DNA of 48,912 nt. Origin: an uncultured Faecalibacterium sp. Lineage in GTDB: Bacteria > Bacillota > Clostridia > Oscillospirales > Ruminococcaceae. Of the stretch, positions 16,454 through 25,079 are shown one piece after another. Every line of letters starts with the position of its first letter. Position 1 is the first letter of the stretch. The position numbers and the translations under genes are program-made. Location of the stretch: NCBI GenBank assembly GCA_944386015.1, contig CALWZK010000082.1:1-48912 (forward strand), in the 5' to 3' direction. The notes under the pieces were generated by a model. It was given only the letters and a program-made list of their open reading frames with translations, had not been told where the DNA came from and made no database searches.

Positions 16454-17221
16454 ATGAAAATTGCCGTAGTCACCGGCGCCTCCAGCGGACTGGGCCGGGA
16501 ATTTGTCCGTCAGCTGGCCCTTTTGGACAAACAGCTGGATGAAATCTGGGTCATCGCCCGGCGGCGGGACCGGCTGGAAGCCCTGCGGGCCCATTGCCGG
16601 GTCCCCCTGCGGGTGCTGCCCCTGGACCTCACCGCCCCCGGCGCTGCTGATACCCTGGAAGCTGCGCTGAAAGCCGCTGCCCCCGAGGTATCCATCCTGA
16701 TCAACGCCGCCGGCTTTGGCCGGATGGGTGACTGGCAGGCCGTCGGCCGCCGGGAGAGCGCCGCCATGATCCGGTTGAACTGTCAGGCGGCGGTGGAAGT
16801 CACCCAGGTCTGCCTGCCCTTTATGGGCCGCGGCAGCCGGGTTCTGGAGATCTGCTCCACCTCTGCCTTCCAGCCCCTGCCCTATCTCAATGTCTACGCC
16901 GCCACCAAGGCCTTCCTCTACCGGTACAGCCGGGCGCTCCACTGGGAGCTGCGGCCCCGGGGCATTACCGTCACCGCCGTCTGCCCCTACTGGATCCGGG
17001 ACACAGAGTTTATCCCCACCGCCGCCCAGAGCGGCCAGCCGGTGCACCACTATCCCCTGGCCTCCACCGCCCGTCGGGTGGCCTTCCGGGCCCTCTACGA
17101 CAGCCGGCACGAAAAAGCCGTCTCCACCCCGGGGCCGGTCTGCACCGTCCACCGGCTGGCAGGCAAGTGCCTGCCTTCCGACGCCATGATGGCCCTCTGG
17201 GAAGGCCTGCGCCGCCTCTGA
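16454..17221 (+). CDS. Short-chain dehydrogenase/reductase (SDR)
   Basis: A 255-residue classical SDR with a Rossmann fold. The cofactor motif is TGASSGLGRE (residues 8-17), RRRD after beta-2 favours NADPH, NAAGFG is the structural motif, and the catalytic Ser (CSTSAFQPLP) and Tyr-x3-Lys (YAATK) are present. It resembles the DltE-like/'SDR family NAD(P)-dependent oxidoreductase' group whose substrate is unassigned. The ATG at 16454 has AGGAG 8 bases upstream. It is a single-gene unit with its own promoter and terminator. Confidence 0.85.
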   Translation: MKIAVVTGASSGLGREFVRQLALLDKQLDEIWVIARRRDRLEALRAHCRVPLRVLPLDLTAPGAADTLEAALKAAAPEVSILINAAGFGRMGDWQAVGRRESAAMIRLNCQAAVEVTQVCLPFMGRGSRVLEICSTSAFQPLPYLNVYAATKAFLYRYSRALHWELRPRGITVTAVCPYWIRDTEFIPTAAQSGQPVHHYPLASTARRVAFRALYDSRHEKAVSTPGPVCTVHRLAGKCLPSDAMMALWEGLRRL

Positions 17222-17235
17222 ATCTCAGACAGCAA

Positions 17236-17275
17236 AACGCCCCTTGCAGGCCTTTCCTGCAACGGGCGTTTTTTT
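17236..17275 (+). terminator. Terminator after the SDR gene
   Basis: Long stem AACGCCCcTTGCAGG/CCTGCAAcGGGCGTT followed by a run of seven T. Confidence 0.9.
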
Positions 17276-17469
17276 CATGCGTTCTGCTCACAAGACAAAC
17301 CTTTTGCGCAGGCACCGGCAGGCCCGTCGGTTTCTGCCCCCGCTGGAAGAATGTGACAGACACACAGACTTTTCCCGGGGAATACACTATAGTAAAGATA
17401 AAATAAAACAGAGCGGACCACCGGCCCGCATCCTATGCAGGAAGTCAGATTGAAAAGGAGCGTAAAACC

Positions 17470-19158
17470 ATGAAGTATGTCATCGTTGGCGGAAACACGG
17501 GCGGCGCCGGCGCAGCGGCCCGGCTGAGAAGACTGGACGAGCAGGCCGAGATTCTGCTGCTGGAAAAGGGCGCTGCCGTTTCTTATTCCAACTGCAGCCT
17601 CCCCTATCGCCTGAGCGAGACGGTGGACCAGACCGAGAAGCTGGTGCTCAACACCCCTGAATCCCTCCACAATGTCTACAACATCGAGACCCGGGCCCAC
17701 AGCCAGGCCGTTTCCATCGACCGCGCCGAAAAAAAGGTGCACATCAAGGATCTGATGACCGGCCGGGAGTACGACGAAGCCTATGACACCCTCATCCTGT
17801 CCCCCGGCGCCAACGCCGTGGTCCCCCGGATTCAGGGCATCGAAAACGCCAACCTCTTCACCATTAAGACGGTGGCGGATATCAGCCGGTTTTATGGTTT
17901 CCTGAAGGAATCCGGCGCAAAGAAGATCTCGGTGATCGGCGGCGGCTTCATCGGGGTGGAAACAGCCGTCAACCTGCGGGAGGCCGGCTATCAGGTAGCC
18001 CTGGTGGAGGCCATGGACCAGATTTTGAAGCCCTACGACTACGACATGGTTCAGATCCTCCAGAAAGCCATGATTGACCACGGCGTCGAGCTGATAGTGG
18101 GCGACTCGGTGGTGGCCTTCCAGCAGTCCAACCTGCAGCTGAACTCGGGCCGGGTCATCGAAGGGGACGCCGTTGTGATGGCGGTGGGCGTCCGCCCTGA
18201 CACTGCTCTGGCCGCCGAGGCCGGGCTGGAAATGAACGCCCGGGGCGCCATCCAGGTGGACCCCAACTACTGCACCAGTGATCCCAGCATTTATGCGGTG
18301 GGCGATGCAGTGGAGGTGTTCAATCCCCTGACCCACAAGCCCGCCATGGTCCAGCTGGCCGGCCCGGCCCAGAAACAGGCCCGGCAGGCTGCCGACCACA
18401 TCTACGGTCTGCCGGTGCGGAACACCGGCTTCATCGGGTCCAGCTGCATCCAGGTCTTTGAGTGGAATGCAGCCAGCACCGGCCTCACCGCCGCCCAGTG
18501 CCAGCAGGAGGGCATTCCCTATGAAATCGCCTATGTTCTTCCCAAGGACCGGGTGGGCATCATGCCCGGCAGCACCCAGCTCCACTACAAGCTGATCTAT
18601 GAGGTGCCCACCGGCAAGGTGCTGGGCGCCCAGGCCATTTCCAAGGGAGATGCTCCCAAGCGGATTGATGTGGCCGCCACTCTCATCAAGTTCGGCGGCA
18701 CGGTGGATGACCTGCGGGATCTGGAGCTGTGCTACGCTCCCCCCTTCTCTGCCCCCAAGGACGCCGGCAACTATGCCGGCCTGGTGGCGGGCAACCTGCT
18801 GGCCCACCGGTTCCGCCAGGTCCATGTGGACCAGGTGCGTTCGTTGGTGGAGTCGGGCGCCTATATTCTGGACGTCCGTCCCCCTGAAATGTACAATCTG
18901 GGCCATCTGAAGACTTCGGTCAATATTCCCCTGGGCCAGCTTCGCTGCCGCCTGAATGAAATTCCCACCGACCGGCCGGTCTACGTCCACTGTCAGATCG
19001 GCCAAAGCAGCTACAACGCTGTGATGGCCCTGCAGGGCCACGGCTTCACCAACGTGTACAACGTGTCGGGCGGTTTCCTGGGCATCTGCAACTACGAATA
19101 CTTCAACGATGTGACCCGGAAGCGGGACCCCATCGTCACCAACTACTGCTTCGGCTAA
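17470..19158 (+). CDS. CoA-disulfide reductase-like FAD oxidoreductase fused to rhodanese
   Basis: A 562-residue flavoprotein. The FAD-binding motif is VGGNTGGAGAAARLR (residues 6-20). The redox Cys is C42 in SNCSLPY, typical of CoA-disulfide reductase/NADH oxidase. NAD binding is at SVIGGGFIGVETA, and the second FAD motif is YAVGDAVE. A dimerisation domain follows to about 450. The last 100 residues form a rhodanese domain with active-site loop HCQIGQSSYN. CoADR-rhodanese proteins reduce CoA disulfide or per/polysulfide, moving sulfane sulfur between domains. The ATG is set by AGGAG 9 bases upstream. A possible -10 (TATAGT near 17388) lacks a clear -35. Confidence 0.85.
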   Translation: MKYVIVGGNTGGAGAAARLRRLDEQAEILLLEKGAAVSYSNCSLPYRLSETVDQTEKLVLNTPESLHNVYNIETRAHSQAVSIDRAEKKVHIKDLMTGREYDEAYDTLILSPGANAVVPRIQGIENANLFTIKTVADISRFYGFLKESGAKKISVIGGGFIGVETAVNLREAGYQVALVEAMDQILKPYDYDMVQILQKAMIDHGVELIVGDSVVAFQQSNLQLNSGRVIEGDAVVMAVGVRPDTALAAEAGLEMNARGAIQVDPNYCTSDPSIYAVGDAVEVFNPLTHKPAMVQLAGPAQKQARQAADHIYGLPVRNTGFIGSSCIQVFEWNAASTGLTAAQCQQEGIPYEIAYVLPKDRVGIMPGSTQLHYKLIYEVPTGKVLGAQAISKGDAPKRIDVAATLIKFGGTVDDLRDLELCYAPPFSAPKDAGNYAGLVAGNLLAHRFRQVHVDQVRSLVESGAYILDVRPPEMYNLGHLKTSVNIPLGQLRCRLNEIPTDRPVYVHCQIGQSSYNAVMALQGHGFTNVYNVSGGFLGICNYEYFNDVTRKRDPIVTNYCFG

Positions 19159-19170
19159 CCCAATCAACAA

Positions 19171-19220
19171 AACAGCCCCCGCTTGCCAGACAGGTTTCTG
19201 TCCGGCAGACGGGGGCTGTT
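19171..19220. terminator. Bidirectional terminator between convergent genes
   Basis: Stem AACAGCCCCCG/CGGGGGCTGTT with internal pairing GACAG/CTGTC. It lies between the flavoprotein stop and the convergent gene ending at 19257. Confidence 0.8.
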
Positions 19221-19256
19221 TAAATCACTATTGCCCGATCTGATGCTGCTTCAGGG

Positions 19257-20525
19257 TTAACCCTCCGCAAAATAGGCATTCTGGATGGCCAGCAACACGC
19301 CGGCCCGGCTGGCCGTAAAGTTCAGGCCGCCCTGCAGATAGCAGGTATAGGGGGCCCGCATGGGGCCGTCGCAGCTCAGCTCGATGGTGCTGCCCTGGGT
19401 GAAGCTGCCGCTGGCCATGATGACCTCATCGGTATAGCCCGGCTCGGGGCAGGGTTCCGGGGCGGCATAGCTGTCCACCGGGCTGGCCGCCTGGATGCCC
19501 CGGCAGAAGCCCACCAGGGCGTCGGCCGTGCCGGCATCAAAGCAGGTCACAATGTCGTTGTGGCTGTCGCAGTAGCGGGGCACCGGCTTTTTGCCCACCA
19601 GCTCCAGCAGGCACTGGGCATAGATGGCGGTCTTGATGGCCTCGCAGACCACGCCGGGGGCATAGTAGAAGCCCATGTACATCTCCCGGGGGGTGTCCAG
19701 GGTGCAGCCCAGATCCTTGCCCAGACCGGGGGCATTCAGGCGGTAGGCGCACTGTTCCACCAGGTCCCGCCGGCCCGCAATGTAGCCGCCGGTGGGGGCA
19801 ATGCCGCCGCCGGGGTTCTTGATGAAGCTGCCGGCAATCAGGTCGGCCCCCACCTGGCAAGGCTCCTGGGTCTGGGTGAACTCGCCGTAGCAGTTGTCCA
19901 CAAAGACGATGATCTTGGGGTTGGTGCTGCGGGCAGCCTCGGCCACCTTGCGGATGGTCTCCAGATCGAAGGCGTTCCGCTGCATATAGCCCCGGCTGCG
20001 CTGGATGTGGCAGACCCTGGCCCGGGGAGCTGCCGCCGCAATGGCCGCATAGTCGGGGGTGAAGTCCTCCTTCAGGGGCACTTCCTCGTAGCGGATGCCG
20101 TAGTCGGTGAGGGTGCCGGTGCCTTTGCCCTTGCCCTCAATGCCGATGACCCCTTCCAGAGTATCATAGGGGCGGCCGGTGGCAGCCAGCAGGGTGTCCC
20201 CTGCCCGCAGCAGGCCGAACAGGGCCACCGCCAGGGTGTGGGTGCCGCTCATGAACTGGCTGCGGACCAGGGCGTCCTCACAGCCCATGGCCTGGGCAAA
20301 GATCTGCTCCAGTTTGGCCCGGCCGGTATCCCACAGGCCGTAGCCGGTGGTGCCCAGCATATCGGTGGAGGACATCTGATTGTCTGCAAAGGCCCGCAGC
20401 ATTTTCAGCTGGTTGAAGTCCCGCACTTCCTCGGCCTGGCGGAAGTAGGGCGCACAGAGTTCCATGGCCTTCTGGTCCAGCTCCAGGACCTCGGGCTTAT
20501 AGTCAAAAAAGCGTTCAAGCATCAT
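19257..20525 (-). CDS. PLP-dependent 'aluminium resistance'/methionine gamma-lyase-like protein
   Basis: A 422-residue member of COG4100, annotated in Clostridia as aluminium resistance or methionine gamma-lyase family protein. The fold-type I PLP signature includes VRSQFMSGTHTLAVALFGLLRAGD, VFVDNCYGEF (PLP Asp) and the lysine-containing GSFIKNPGGGIAPTGGYIAG. The true substrate is not established for most members. The start MMLERFF (ATG-ATG at 20525/20522) lies inside the 3' end of the upstream acetyltransferase, giving an 11-base overlap; AAGGA is distant, so translational coupling is likely. It is the third gene after murD. Confidence 0.8.
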   Translation of the reverse strand: MMLERFFDYKPEVLELDQKAMELCAPYFRQAEEVRDFNQLKMLRAFADNQMSSTDMLGTTGYGLWDTGRAKLEQIFAQAMGCEDALVRSQFMSGTHTLAVALFGLLRAGDTLLAATGRPYDTLEGVIGIEGKGKGTGTLTDYGIRYEEVPLKEDFTPDYAAIAAAAPRARVCHIQRSRGYMQRNAFDLETIRKVAEAARSTNPKIIVFVDNCYGEFTQTQEPCQVGADLIAGSFIKNPGGGIAPTGGYIAGRRDLVEQCAYRLNAPGLGKDLGCTLDTPREMYMGFYYAPGVVCEAIKTAIYAQCLLELVGKKPVPRYCDSHNDIVTCFDAGTADALVGFCRGIQAASPVDSYAAPEPCPEPGYTDEVIMASGSFTQGSTIELSCDGPMRAPYTCYLQGGLNFTASRAGVLLAIQNAYFAEG

Positions 20526-21300
20526 TGGTTGTGTTGGTTTCCTTTCCTGTTTCGCCGGGCTGGCACCGGGCCAAAGCCCCGGCCTGCACAAAGCCCAGAC
20601 GTCTGTATAAATGGACCCGCCGGGGGCTGCAAAGCAGGCTCACCCGCAGGCCCTCGGCGGCCAGGGCGGTGGCGGCAGCAGCAATCAGCCGCCCGCCGAT
20701 GCCCCGGCCCCGCAGGGATTCCGCTGCCTGTCCGCAGGCCAGATAGGCCTCCCCGCCCCAGAGGGCATAGGCCCCCACAGTGGCGGCAATCCGGTCCTGA
20801 TCCATCAGGGCCCACACCCGGGCCAGTCCCCGGCTGCGCTTGGTGCACAGGGCCGAGTAGAAGTCATCCCGCTGCCGGGGCTGATGGGGATAGAGAAAAT
20901 CCGCCAGAGGGCCCGGCCTGGGGTTCTGGTCCAGATGGAGCGCATTCCAGAGGTTTTCGTCCGCCGGGGGCACCGGCAGAGCCTGGCCCGGCTCCAGCAC
21001 AAAGCAGGACATCTCCTCGGTCTGGCGCCACCCCGCCGGGATGGTGCCGCTGGTCACCAGGGACCGGCACCCGCAGAAGCCCAGAAAAGAGGCCAGTTCC
21101 TCAGGGTTGGCCCCGCCGGCGGCCAGAGCATCCTCTCCCCCCAGGTCCAGCGCCAGGGAGGGGCCGGCATAAAACCGGCCCGGCTGGCTGCGGCCAAAGA
21201 GGGCATGTTCTTCCTGCAGAAGTGCCCCCAGACAAGGCACGCCCCGGCAGGCGCGGCGGAATCGCTTGTTCCCTGCCGGGGTGTTGGCACGGGCAATCAC
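20515..21300 (-). CDS. GNAT-family N-acetyltransferase
   Basis: A 261-residue protein whose C-terminal half is a GNAT fold. The acetyl-CoA loop is ESLRGRGIGGRLIAAAATAL (about residues 195-214), followed by LLCSPRRVHLYRRLGFVQAG. The N-terminal half (PGRFYAGPSLALDLGG...GRSQ) is less conserved and may be a second, degenerate GNAT-like domain. The GTG start overlaps the murD stop by 4 bases (GTGA). The acceptor is unknown; position beside murD does not by itself indicate a cell-wall role. Confidence 0.75.
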   Translation of the reverse strand: MIARANTPAGNKRFRRACRGVPCLGALLQEEHALFGRSQPGRFYAGPSLALDLGGEDALAAGGANPEELASFLGFCGCRSLVTSGTIPAGWRQTEEMSCFVLEPGQALPVPPADENLWNALHLDQNPRPGPLADFLYPHQPRQRDDFYSALCTKRSRGLARVWALMDQDRIAATVGAYALWGGEAYLACGQAAESLRGRGIGGRLIAAAATALAAEGLRVSLLCSPRRVHLYRRLGFVQAGALARCQPGETGKETNTTNDA

Positions 21301-22691
21301 AGCCCGTTTACAATCTGTTTGAAGTGACGGCCCCGGACCTCAAAGTTGGGGTAGACGTCAAAGGAAGCGCTGGCCGGCGAAAGGCTGACAATGTCGCCGG
21401 GCTTGGCAGCGCCGCGGGCCAGAGCCACGGCCTCCTCCATGGTGTTGGCGTGAAGGATTTCCAGGCCGCTCTCAGCGAAGCCCTCTGCTTCCCGGACCGC
21501 TTTCTCGATGCGGGGGCCGGTGGCGCCCATCAGCACCAGCACCTTCACGTGGGCCAGGATCTCAGGGGCCAGGGGCTCATAGGGAATCTTCTTGTCGTAG
21601 CCGCCGGCAATCAGGATGATCTTCTGGTCAAAGCTCCGCAGGCCTGCAATGGTGCGGGTGGGGCTGGTGGCAATGGAATCGTTGTAGTAAGTGACCCCGT
21701 CCAGCACCCGGACCGGCTCGATCCGGTGCTCCACGCCGGTGAAGGTGCTGCCCACCTTCTGGATGGCTTCCACCGGCACCCGGCCCCAGACAGCCGCGGC
21801 GGCGGCCAGCAGGTTCTCAATGTTGTGGAGGCCCCGCAGCTTGACATCCTTCTGGGCCAGGAAGGGGGTCACCACACCGTGCTCTGCCATGCACAGCATC
21901 CCGTCGCTGCGCAGGAAAGCGCCGTTGTCGGTCTCCCGCAGGCGGGTGAACCAGACCTGCTCCCCTTTGCAGTCGGCCTGCATGGCCCGGGTGATGTCGT
22001 TCTCATAGCCCAGCACGGCCCGGCAGGGGGGCACCTGATGCAGCAGGATGTTCCGCTTGGCGTCGATGTACTCCTGCATATCCTTGTGGTGATCCAGGTG
22101 GTTGGGGGTCACGTTGGTGACAACAGCCACCTTGGGGCTCTTGCGCATGCTGATCAGCTGGAAGCTGGACAGCTCCACCACGGCCACATCATCGGGAGAC
22201 ACATCCGGCAGCATGGGCAGCAGGGCTGCGCCGATGTTGCCGCCCAGGTGCACCCGGCGGCCCGCCGCCTTGAAGAATTCACTGATCAGGGTGGTGGTGG
22301 TGGTCTTGCCGTCGCTGCCGGTCACCGCCACAATCTCGCAGGGGCAGAAATCAAAGAAGAGTTCCACCTCACTGGTCACCATGGTGCCCGCTGCAATGGC
22401 GTCCTGCAGGGGCTTCTGGTAAAATTCAAAGCCAGGGGTCCGCAGGATGATGTCCTGCCCCTTGAAGCCGTCCATGTAATTTTCACCCAGGCTCAGGTGG
22501 ATGCCCAGGCGGCGGATGGTGTCGGCGTAGTCCCCGAAATCCTCCACCGAGTTCTTTTTATCACAGAGGGTCACTTCGGCCCCCAGACCCACAAACTCCT
22601 CAATCAGAGTCTTGTGGCTGACGCCTGCGCCGATGAAGGCGACCTTTTTCCCGCGTACCAGCGCGGCAAGCTGCTGCTGTTCCTTCTGCAT
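21297..22691 (-). CDS. murD: UDP-N-acetylmuramoyl-L-alanine:D-glutamate ligase
   Basis: Adds D-glutamate to UDP-MurNAc-L-Ala in peptidoglycan synthesis, in the cytoplasm. The 464-residue protein has an N-terminal Rossmann-like domain (KKVAFIGAGVSH), a central ATPase domain with the Mur P-loop VTGSDGKTTTT (about residues 123-133), NVTPNHLDHHKDMQEYIDAKRNI, the NIENLLAAAAA stretch, and a C-terminal domain with YNDSIATSPTRTIAGL and LSPASASFDVYPNFEVRG. The ATG near 22691 follows GGAGG by about 10 bases; an in-frame ATG 14 codons earlier is less well placed. It stands apart from any division cluster and heads a three-gene operon. Confidence 0.92.
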   Translation of the reverse strand: MQKEQQQLAALVRGKKVAFIGAGVSHKTLIEEFVGLGAEVTLCDKKNSVEDFGDYADTIRRLGIHLSLGENYMDGFKGQDIILRTPGFEFYQKPLQDAIAAGTMVTSEVELFFDFCPCEIVAVTGSDGKTTTTTLISEFFKAAGRRVHLGGNIGAALLPMLPDVSPDDVAVVELSSFQLISMRKSPKVAVVTNVTPNHLDHHKDMQEYIDAKRNILLHQVPPCRAVLGYENDITRAMQADCKGEQVWFTRLRETDNGAFLRSDGMLCMAEHGVVTPFLAQKDVKLRGLHNIENLLAAAAAVWGRVPVEAIQKVGSTFTGVEHRIEPVRVLDGVTYYNDSIATSPTRTIAGLRSFDQKIILIAGGYDKKIPYEPLAPEILAHVKVLVLMGATGPRIEKAVREAEGFAESGLEILHANTMEEAVALARGAAKPGDIVSLSPASASFDVYPNFEVRGRHFKQIVNGL

Positions 22692-22752
22692 AATCGCAAT
22701 TCCTCCTGGGGGCAGCTGCCCCCGATCTGTCATTCAATCAGACACACGGTCT

Positions 22753-22781
22753 ATTATAGCCTTTTTCTCTCCGATTGGCAA
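22753..22781 (-). promoter_or_regulatory. Promoter of the murD operon
   Basis: Minus strand TTGCCA, 17-base spacer, TATAAT. Confidence 0.8.
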
Positions 22782-22812
22782 CGAAAATCCCAAAACAAAA
22801 GGGCAAAACCTG

Positions 22813-22841
22813 TTGTCTTTTCAACCCATTTCTGCTACACT
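22813..22841 (+). promoter_or_regulatory. Promoter upstream of the solute-binding lipoprotein
   Basis: TTGTCT, 17-base spacer, TACACT. It implies a leader of about 170 bases before the TTG start at 23021. Confidence 0.6.
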
Positions 22842-22870
22842 TGACCCGGAACGGCAAGGAGGCGGTCCGA

Positions 22871-22963
22871 AACAGGGTCCCTCCACCCTGTTCTTCTTTT
22901 ATGCGCAGGCCGGTTGTGCTAGACCGGGCCCTGCTTTTTCATGCCCCGGGTCTATTCCCCGGG
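22871..22963 (+). promoter_or_regulatory. Tandem-hairpin leader of the lipoprotein gene
   Basis: Three hairpins follow the promoter. The first is AACAGGGT/ACCCTGTT (22871-22892) followed by TTCTTCTTTT. The second is GCAGGCCGGT/ACCGGGCCCTGC (22905-22934) followed by TTTTT. The third is CCCGGG/CCCGGG (22945-22963). The first two look like intrinsic terminators located before the gene, so the leader may be an attenuator or the source of a short RNA. Confidence 0.5.
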
Positions 22964-23020
22964 CCTTTGCCATAGAGTTTCAGTGCATGGCACTTGCTAT
23001 AGATAGAAAGGATTTATCCC

Positions 23021-24589
23021 TTGAAACGTACCTTGATTCGATTTTTTGCTGCCTTTTTGACGGCAGCTTTGCTGCTGCCTCTGGCCGCCTGCACCAAAGG
23101 GTCGGGCGTCAACAGCTTTACCTGGTTTGTGGAGGAAATCCCCGCCAACCTGGACCCTCAGGTTGCCACTTCCTCGCAGGATGTGATTGCCTGCACCAAC
23201 CTGTACAGCGGACTGGTGCGCCTGGACGCCGACGGCGCCCCCCAGAATGATCTGTGCGAGGACTGGTCTGTCTCCTCCAACGGGCTGACCTATACCTTCC
23301 ACCTGAAATCGGGGCTGACCTACCAGGCCGCCGGCGGCGAGGCCACCGACTACGCCATCACCGCCGAGGATTTTGTCTATGCCTTCCAGCGGATGTTTTC
23401 CCCCGAGACCCAATCCCCCTATGCGGTGGAGTTTTCGGCCATTGAGGGCGCCGACACTGCCCTGGCAGGGCTCACCGACCCCACTCAGATCGGGGTCAAA
23501 GCCACCGACCCTCTGACCCTGGTTTTTACCCTGTCCGAGCCGGACGATGACTTCGTCAGCAAGCTGGCCCTGCCGGGTGCCATGCCCTGCGACGAGGACT
23601 TTTTCCTCAGCACCGGCGGCAGCTACGGCCTGACCAGTGACACCACCCTGTCCAGCGGGCCTTTTTATCTGTACAACTGGACTTCCAGCGGCCTGTTCCT
23701 CCGGCGGGAAGGCGGGGACGGCCTGGTGGATTCCCTGCGTCTGGTCCAGAACACCGGCACGGTACAGAGCGCCCAGGACCTGATCCTCAACGAGCGCTGC
23801 ACCGCCGCCCTGGACACCACCAATGCCTCCACCAGCCTGCGGTCCATCAGCTATTCCGACACCACCTGGTGCCTGCTGTTCAACACCCAGAACACCGCCC
23901 TCGCCTGCACCGAACTGCGGCAGGCTCTGGCCTCCGGGGCACAGCAGGCCATGCCTCTGTCGGTGGACACCAGCATCTATTCCCCTGCTGCCGGCCTGGT
24001 GCCGGATGGGCTGTCGGTGGGCAGTGTGGACTACCGGGAAACCGCCGGTAACCCCACCCCCACCCTGGGCAGCGCCTACACCCTCTATCGGACCGCCCGG
24101 CAGACGGTTACCAGCGCTGACCTGATGGGCATCACACTGCTGCTGCCCAAGGACGCCGGGCTGACGGCGGCAGCGGAGGCCATCAACAGCGTCTGGCAGC
24201 GGGAGCTCTCCCTCTTCTTCTCGGTGGAAGAGGTGGATCAGGAGGACTTTGAAACCCGGATGGCGGATGGCGACTACACCATCGCCATTGCGCCGGTGAC
24301 CTGCACCGACGGCAGCGTCTACAGCTTCCTGCAGAACTTCTCAGCCGACGGGCTGTGCCATTACAGTGACCCCACATATCAGGCTCTGCTGGACCAGAGC
24401 GTCACCGCCAGCGACAGCACTGCCCGCTGCCATCTGCTGGCCCAGTGTGAGCGCCAGCTGCTGGAATCCTGCGCCGTGGTTCCCCTTTTCGCCCAGCAGA
24501 AGCGTCTGCTGCTGGCCGACGGGGTGGATGGGCTGATCTTTGACCCCTATGGGCCTGTGCTGGATCTCACCTGGACCACCAAGCAGTAA
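23021..24589 (+). CDS. Peptide/solute-binding lipoprotein (ABC transporter family 5)
   Basis: A 522-residue extracytoplasmic binding protein of the OppA/DppA (SBP_bac_5) family. It has a lipoprotein signal peptide (MKRTLIRFFAAFLTAALLLPLAAC, lipobox LAAC with Cys24). The mature protein begins with NLDPQVATSSQDVIACTNLYSGLV and carries the family stretch LTYTFHLKSGLTYQAAGGEATDYAITAEDFVYAFQRMFSPET. The TTG start is supported by AAGGA 8 bases upstream and the perfect signal peptide. No permease or ATPase gene is adjacent, so it is an orphan receptor and may share a permease or act as a sensor. Confidence 0.85.
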   Translation: MKRTLIRFFAAFLTAALLLPLAACTKGSGVNSFTWFVEEIPANLDPQVATSSQDVIACTNLYSGLVRLDADGAPQNDLCEDWSVSSNGLTYTFHLKSGLTYQAAGGEATDYAITAEDFVYAFQRMFSPETQSPYAVEFSAIEGADTALAGLTDPTQIGVKATDPLTLVFTLSEPDDDFVSKLALPGAMPCDEDFFLSTGGSYGLTSDTTLSSGPFYLYNWTSSGLFLRREGGDGLVDSLRLVQNTGTVQSAQDLILNERCTAALDTTNASTSLRSISYSDTTWCLLFNTQNTALACTELRQALASGAQQAMPLSVDTSIYSPAAGLVPDGLSVGSVDYRETAGNPTPTLGSAYTLYRTARQTVTSADLMGITLLLPKDAGLTAAAEAINSVWQRELSLFFSVEEVDQEDFETRMADGDYTIAIAPVTCTDGSVYSFLQNFSADGLCHYSDPTYQALLDQSVTASDSTARCHLLAQCERQLLESCAVVPLFAQQKRLLLADGVDGLIFDPYGPVLDLTWTTKQ

Positions 24590-24598
24590 CCTTTATAA

Positions 24599-24636
24599 CA
24601 AAAGAGCTTCGCCCCTGATGAGGCGAAGCTCTCTTT
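24599..24636. terminator. Bidirectional terminator
   Basis: AGAGCTTCGCC/GGCGAAGCTCT stem between convergent genes, with T-rich flanks on both strands. Confidence 0.85.
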
Positions 24637-24647
24637 ATGTCATAACA

Positions 24648-25064
24648 TTACATTTCCTTCTCATAGCGGAACCGCCAATAGAGGGCGCAGCCCTGCACCA
24701 GCAGGTAGACCAGGACCAGCACTAATATGGCAGCCGTTTGCACCCGCATTACAGCAAAGGAAACAATCAGAGCACCAAAGGCATAGGTCATCATATCATA
24801 GGCCTTCCCTTTGGCCCGGCTTGCAATGGCAATGTTCCGCTCGTCTTTTTGGACAATTTCCAGCTGCCGGCGGAGCTCGGGGCTGTTCCGAAGGGCCCGC
24901 CGGGACACCAGCTCACCGGTGCCCTGGCCAAACAGTCCTGCACCAATCCCGATGCAGAGGTAAGGCCAGGGGGAATTTGACCCGCTCTGGCCCCAGCTCA
25001 GGGCCATCAGCAGCAGGCCCAGCGCTGCCATCACGGCAACCAGCCAAGTTTTATACGCTTTCAT
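24648..25064 (-). CDS. Small membrane protein, unknown (third gene of XRE operon)
   Basis: 138 residues with four predicted hydrophobic segments: about 7-25, 33-50, 88-107 and 108-130. A central charged stretch (ELRRQLEIVQKDERNIAIASRAKGKAYD) lies between segments two and three and resembles the DERN-containing loop of DUF2178-type proteins. ATG with GGAGG 9 bases upstream. The same layout, two hairpins of membrane helices around a soluble 'DER' loop, is seen in the neighbouring protein at 25080, so the two are probably paralogs or form a complex. No function can be named. Confidence 0.65.
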   Translation of the reverse strand: MKAYKTWLVAVMAALGLLLMALSWGQSGSNSPWPYLCIGIGAGLFGQGTGELVSRRALRNSPELRRQLEIVQKDERNIAIASRAKGKAYDMMTYAFGALIVSFAVMRVQTAAILVLVLVYLLVQGCALYWRFRYEKEM

Positions 25065-25079
25065 GCTTTGTCCCCTCCC

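Noticed and set aside
19560-22844. 1094-codon plus-strand open frame
   Set aside because: It is fully antisense to the Met-gamma-lyase-like gene, the acetyltransferase and murD; high GC keeps antisense frames open. Composition is His/Gly/Gln-rich and matches nothing.
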